The notes beneath the pieces are model-generated. The model was not told where the DNA came from, searched no databases, and was given only the letters and a program-made list of their open reading frames with translations. A program made the translations under genes and the position numbers. From a bacterium (GTDB lineage: Bacteria; Patescibacteriota; Patescibacteriia; Patescibacteriales; GWC2-42-12), in the NCBI GenBank assembly GCA_030650415.1, contig JAUSEG010000022.1, positions 1 through 41,604 on the forward strand: a stretch of 41,604 nucleotides of DNA, written 5' to 3'. Shown here piece by piece: positions 39,779 through 41,604 of the stretch. How positions within the stretch are numbered: position 1 is the first letter of the stretch; the number at the start of each line of letters is the position of its first letter.

Positions 39779-39833
39779 AATTATCGTAGCTTTTAGGAAA
39801 TTATAAAATAGTTTTCTAAAAGCTACGATAATT
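39779..39833 (+). promoter_or_regulatory. Leader hairpin of the ParB-J gene
   Basis: A 22-bp stem (AATTATCGTAGCTTTTAG... / inverse) with an 11-base loop. The single difference between the arms is a G opposite T, that is, a G.U pair in the plus-strand RNA. No T-run follows. AGAAGGA lies 26 bases beyond, before ATG. Confidence 0.65.
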
Positions 39834-39872
39834 GCAGTAAAACCACAAACAAAAGAAGGATTAAAGAATTAT

Positions 39873-41150
39873 ATGAAAATAGACATGAGTCAGGCTGAGT
39901 TCAAGAGAATTCCAGTTGAACAAATTCGTCGGTTTGCAAATCAACCGCGAAAACATATCGACCAAGGATTTCTGGCTGAACTAACCAGCACCACTAAAAA
40001 TGTTGGGCAACCGACACCAATCTTGGTCAAACTGCTGGATAATCCGGTAGATGGCTGTTTGTATGAGCTCATTGACGGAGAACAAAGATGGCGGGCATGC
40101 GTAATGGCCGGGGTGGCGGAGATTCCCGCGATGGTAATAAAAGTAAAGGACGAAAAGGAGCAGTTTATGCTGTCCGTAATTACTAATGTCCAAAAGTCCA
40201 CTTTGACTCCCAAGGAGCTGGCTCTCTCAATCGAAAGACTTCAATCAATGGAAATGAGCCAACGCGAGATTGGTAAGTTGTTTGGAAAATCTCAAGCGTG
40301 GGTGCATGTGCGCCACTCCTTGCTTACACTGGAGCAGGAAACACTGGCTTTGGCCGGTTCGGAAACGCGGGAAGAAAAACGTTTGTCTCAAACGCAAGCT
40401 TATTTGCTGGTTGGACTTCCGCCGAAAAATCAGAAAGAGCTGGCGCGCAAGATTAGCGAAGAGCAACTTTCAGTGACTGACTCTCGGCGTTTGATTGCTG
40501 AAACCGTCCGTACGGAAAATATCAAACCGGCATGCAAGAACACCTCGCGCCTTTGTATGATCGAGGACTTGAAGATTTTTCGTAACTTTGCCAAAAGGAC
40601 GGATAACTATCTTGAGAATTTTCTTTCAATGGAAAATGGTAAATTCCAGAGAATGTTTTTGGGAGGAAAAGGCGCAAGCGAGGTCGCGCAACTCAAAGCA
40701 ACGGTTCATAAAGTATGCGAAGAATTTAAGGAGCTTGAAGAATGTCTTCAGAAAGTTGAAGATTCGATGACATCAAAGAGCCTTGAAATCGAACAGGTGG
40801 ATGAGCCTGGCGATAAATCGACGCGGCCAGATGAAAACAAGAGTTATAACGGCCAGCCGCATTTATGGAGAACCATCAGCCTGCTTAAGAGGCTGGAAAT
40901 ACCTGACGACATGCTCTATAGTCCGCGCCGGAATGGGAAAAGTCGGCGCGCCAGCAATTCTTCTTTTTGGAATCGTTCAGTGGATCATTTGGGCATTCTC
41001 GAAATGGCCAAAAAAGCATACCGAGAAAAAATCTTGGCCGCGCATCCAGACAAACTTAATGGCAATAAAGATGAAGCGGCGACCTTGATTTCAGTCTGGA
41101 AGACCATCGAGAAGAGATTCAAACTCCAGGGTTTTACTTTGGGGAAATGA
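39873..41150 (+). CDS. ParB/RepB/Spo0J-like protein with a C-terminal DnaJ-like HPD domain
   Basis: 425 residues. Residues ~10-110 are a ParB N-terminal domain: RRFANQPRKHID, then DGEQRWRACVMAG (68-80, the GERRxRA box that binds CTP in ParB), and NVQKSTLTPKELA (105-117). A helix-turn-helix follows (MSQREIGKLFGKSQAWVHVR, 128-147) with the ParB-type linker helices to ~210. The 215-365 region is unrecognised and partly coiled. The end is J-domain-like: MAKKAYREKILAAHPDKLNG with HPD at 391-393 and a helix III (AATLISVWKTIEKRF). This fusion is unusual. No parA or origin is beside it. AGAAGGA precedes ATG, and a strong terminator follows, so it is a single-gene unit. Confidence 0.85.
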   Translation: MKIDMSQAEFKRIPVEQIRRFANQPRKHIDQGFLAELTSTTKNVGQPTPILVKLLDNPVDGCLYELIDGEQRWRACVMAGVAEIPAMVIKVKDEKEQFMLSVITNVQKSTLTPKELALSIERLQSMEMSQREIGKLFGKSQAWVHVRHSLLTLEQETLALAGSETREEKRLSQTQAYLLVGLPPKNQKELARKISEEQLSVTDSRRLIAETVRTENIKPACKNTSRLCMIEDLKIFRNFAKRTDNYLENFLSMENGKFQRMFLGGKGASEVAQLKATVHKVCEEFKELEECLQKVEDSMTSKSLEIEQVDEPGDKSTRPDENKSYNGQPHLWRTISLLKRLEIPDDMLYSPRRNGKSRRASNSSFWNRSVDHLGILEMAKKAYREKILAAHPDKLNGNKDEAATLISVWKTIEKRFKLQGFTLGK

Positions 41151-41158
41151 AATTCATC

Positions 41159-41198
41159 GGATCGTCCTCTGTCTTTTTGACAAGACGATCCTTTTTTT
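41159..41198 (+). terminator. Terminator of the ParB-J gene
   Basis: Stem GGATCGTC / GACGATCC with an inner TGTC-TTTTT-GACA, followed by TTTTTTT. Confidence 0.9.
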
Positions 41199-41247
41199 AT
41201 TTAAAGCTTTTGACTATTAAACCAAAATTCTAGAATTTAAGGAAAAT

Positions 41248-41278
41248 AAAAACACCCCTCGATTTAAGGAGTGTTTTT
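41248..41278 (-). terminator. Terminator of pnp
   Basis: AAAAACACCCCT / AGGAGTGTTTTT, 12-bp stem in which the one mismatch is a G.U pair in minus-strand RNA, followed by T-rich DNA on the minus strand. Confidence 0.7.
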
Positions 41279-41300
41279 ATGTGAAGAAAAAAATTAAATA

Positions 41301-41346
41301 CTTCTGGATTCCGGCTCGCCTTCGGCTTAAAGGCCGGAATGACGTG
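41301..41346. repeat. GGATTCCGGC..GCCGGAATGAC repeat
   Basis: CTGGATTCCGGCTCGCCTTC...AAAGGCCGGAATGACG, the ATTCCGGC variant of the dispersed family, between pnp and its terminator. Confidence 0.75.
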
Positions 41347-41357
41347 GGAGAGAGAGG

Positions 41358-41604
41358 TTATCTTCTAAACCCGCCGCCATGTCCGCCACGTCGATCATTT
41401 CGATCGCCGCCGCCGAAGGATGGGCGTCCGCCGCCAAAATTGCCCATCTCCTGCTTGCCTTTACCGTCTTTCCAGAGATGCTCATTTTCCGGCAAGTCTT
41501 TTAGAGTTAGGTTGACTCGACCCATGTCGTCAATTTCAATAACCTTGGCCGTGACTTCGTCGCCGACGTTAATAAAGTCCTCGGGCCGGCCAACGCGATA
41601 AGGC
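41358..41604 (-). CDS. pnp: Polyribonucleotide nucleotidyltransferase, C-terminal end (partial)
   Basis: Only the last ~81 residues are in the window. They are the second half of an S1 RNA-binding domain ([20 protein letters not shown] then [20 protein letters not shown]) followed by a Gly/Arg/Asp-rich tail ([20 protein letters not shown]). This order (S1 then basic glycine-rich tail) and the VEIDDMGR-type strand are typical of PNPase, a 3'-5' exoribonuclease; ribosomal S1-like proteins are the main alternative. An RGG-like tail would add RNA affinity. Confidence 0.75.
   Translation of the reverse strand, partial: PYRVGRPEDFINVGDEVTAKVIEIDDMGRVNLTLKDLPENEHLWKDGKGKQEMGNFGGGRPSFGGGDRNDRRGGHGGGFRR

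Noticed and set aside
39873-41150. Plasmid or prophage partition locus
   Set aside because: No parA, integrase, replication or phage structural genes are adjacent; the neighbours are housekeeping genes.

Overview
The window looks like chromosome of a Candidate Phyla Radiation (Patescibacteria, probably Parcubacteria-like) bacterium. This is inferred from gene content, not from a database search. The signs are a giant surface protein with NVGIGTSSP-type repeats, several VirB2/TrbC-like two-helix membrane proteins, a MacB-like ABC operon with an extra exported partner, many genes without a Shine-Dalgarno, a 16S rRNA gene not followed by 23S, and very many short palindromic repeats, some inside reading frames.

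Layout: 1-3.6 kb holds an adhesin-like protein (minus strand, runs off the left edge) with an N-terminal DNA-binding-like domain. 3.6-5.1 kb is gene-poor with a short orphan gene. 5.1-8.6 kb is a three-gene MacB-type ABC operon with its own promoter. 8.6-12.7 kb carries an O-antigen ligase-like protein, a nucleotidyltransferase and RmuC. 12.9-17.8 kb (plus) carries a pseudopilin, uvrA, a DksA/TraR-type zinc-finger protein and lspA. 17.8-23.4 kb (minus) carries tsaE, tRNA-Val, tRNA-Leu, rplS, a guanylate-kinase-like gene, an RluA-family pseudouridine synthase, a glycosyltransferase and a flippase. 23.6-27.8 kb (plus) carries two VirB2-like proteins, a glycoside hydrolase, a ROK kinase and an MNT gene with a broken HEPN partner. 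28-34.4 kb (minus) carries a third VirB2-like protein, a two-gene membrane operon of unknown role, an AbiEii-type pair, trmD, khpA, rpsP and an HD hydrolase. 34.4-37.4 kb carries tRNAs Gly, Pro, Phe, fMet, Ile and the 16S rRNA. 38-41.6 kb carries galT, an AlaX-like editing protein, a ParB-like protein ending in a DnaJ-like HPD domain, and the end of pnp.

The genes fall into translation and RNA maturation (rplS, rpsP, khpA, trmD, tsaE, RluA-type synthase, AlaX, tRNAs, 16S, pnp), DNA repair (uvrA, rmuC), and envelope or glycan work (flippase, GT4, O-antigen ligase-like, galT, GH, lspA, VirB2-like proteins, ABC exporter).

The most unusual content is a set of structured repeats. One family of about 105-135 bp has a conserved core with two conserved internal-loop strands, clasped by a 20-25 bp outer stem whose sequence is different and self-complementary in each copy. 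Four clear copies sit next to glycan genes, and two of them, in opposite orientation, bracket the flippase-glycosyltransferase pair. A second family (ACCCCGTGAAAT...ATTTCACGGGGT) is inserted in frame in tsaE and in a membrane-protein gene, and repeatedly in the 16S rRNA leader. Other repeat families are nested inside one another.
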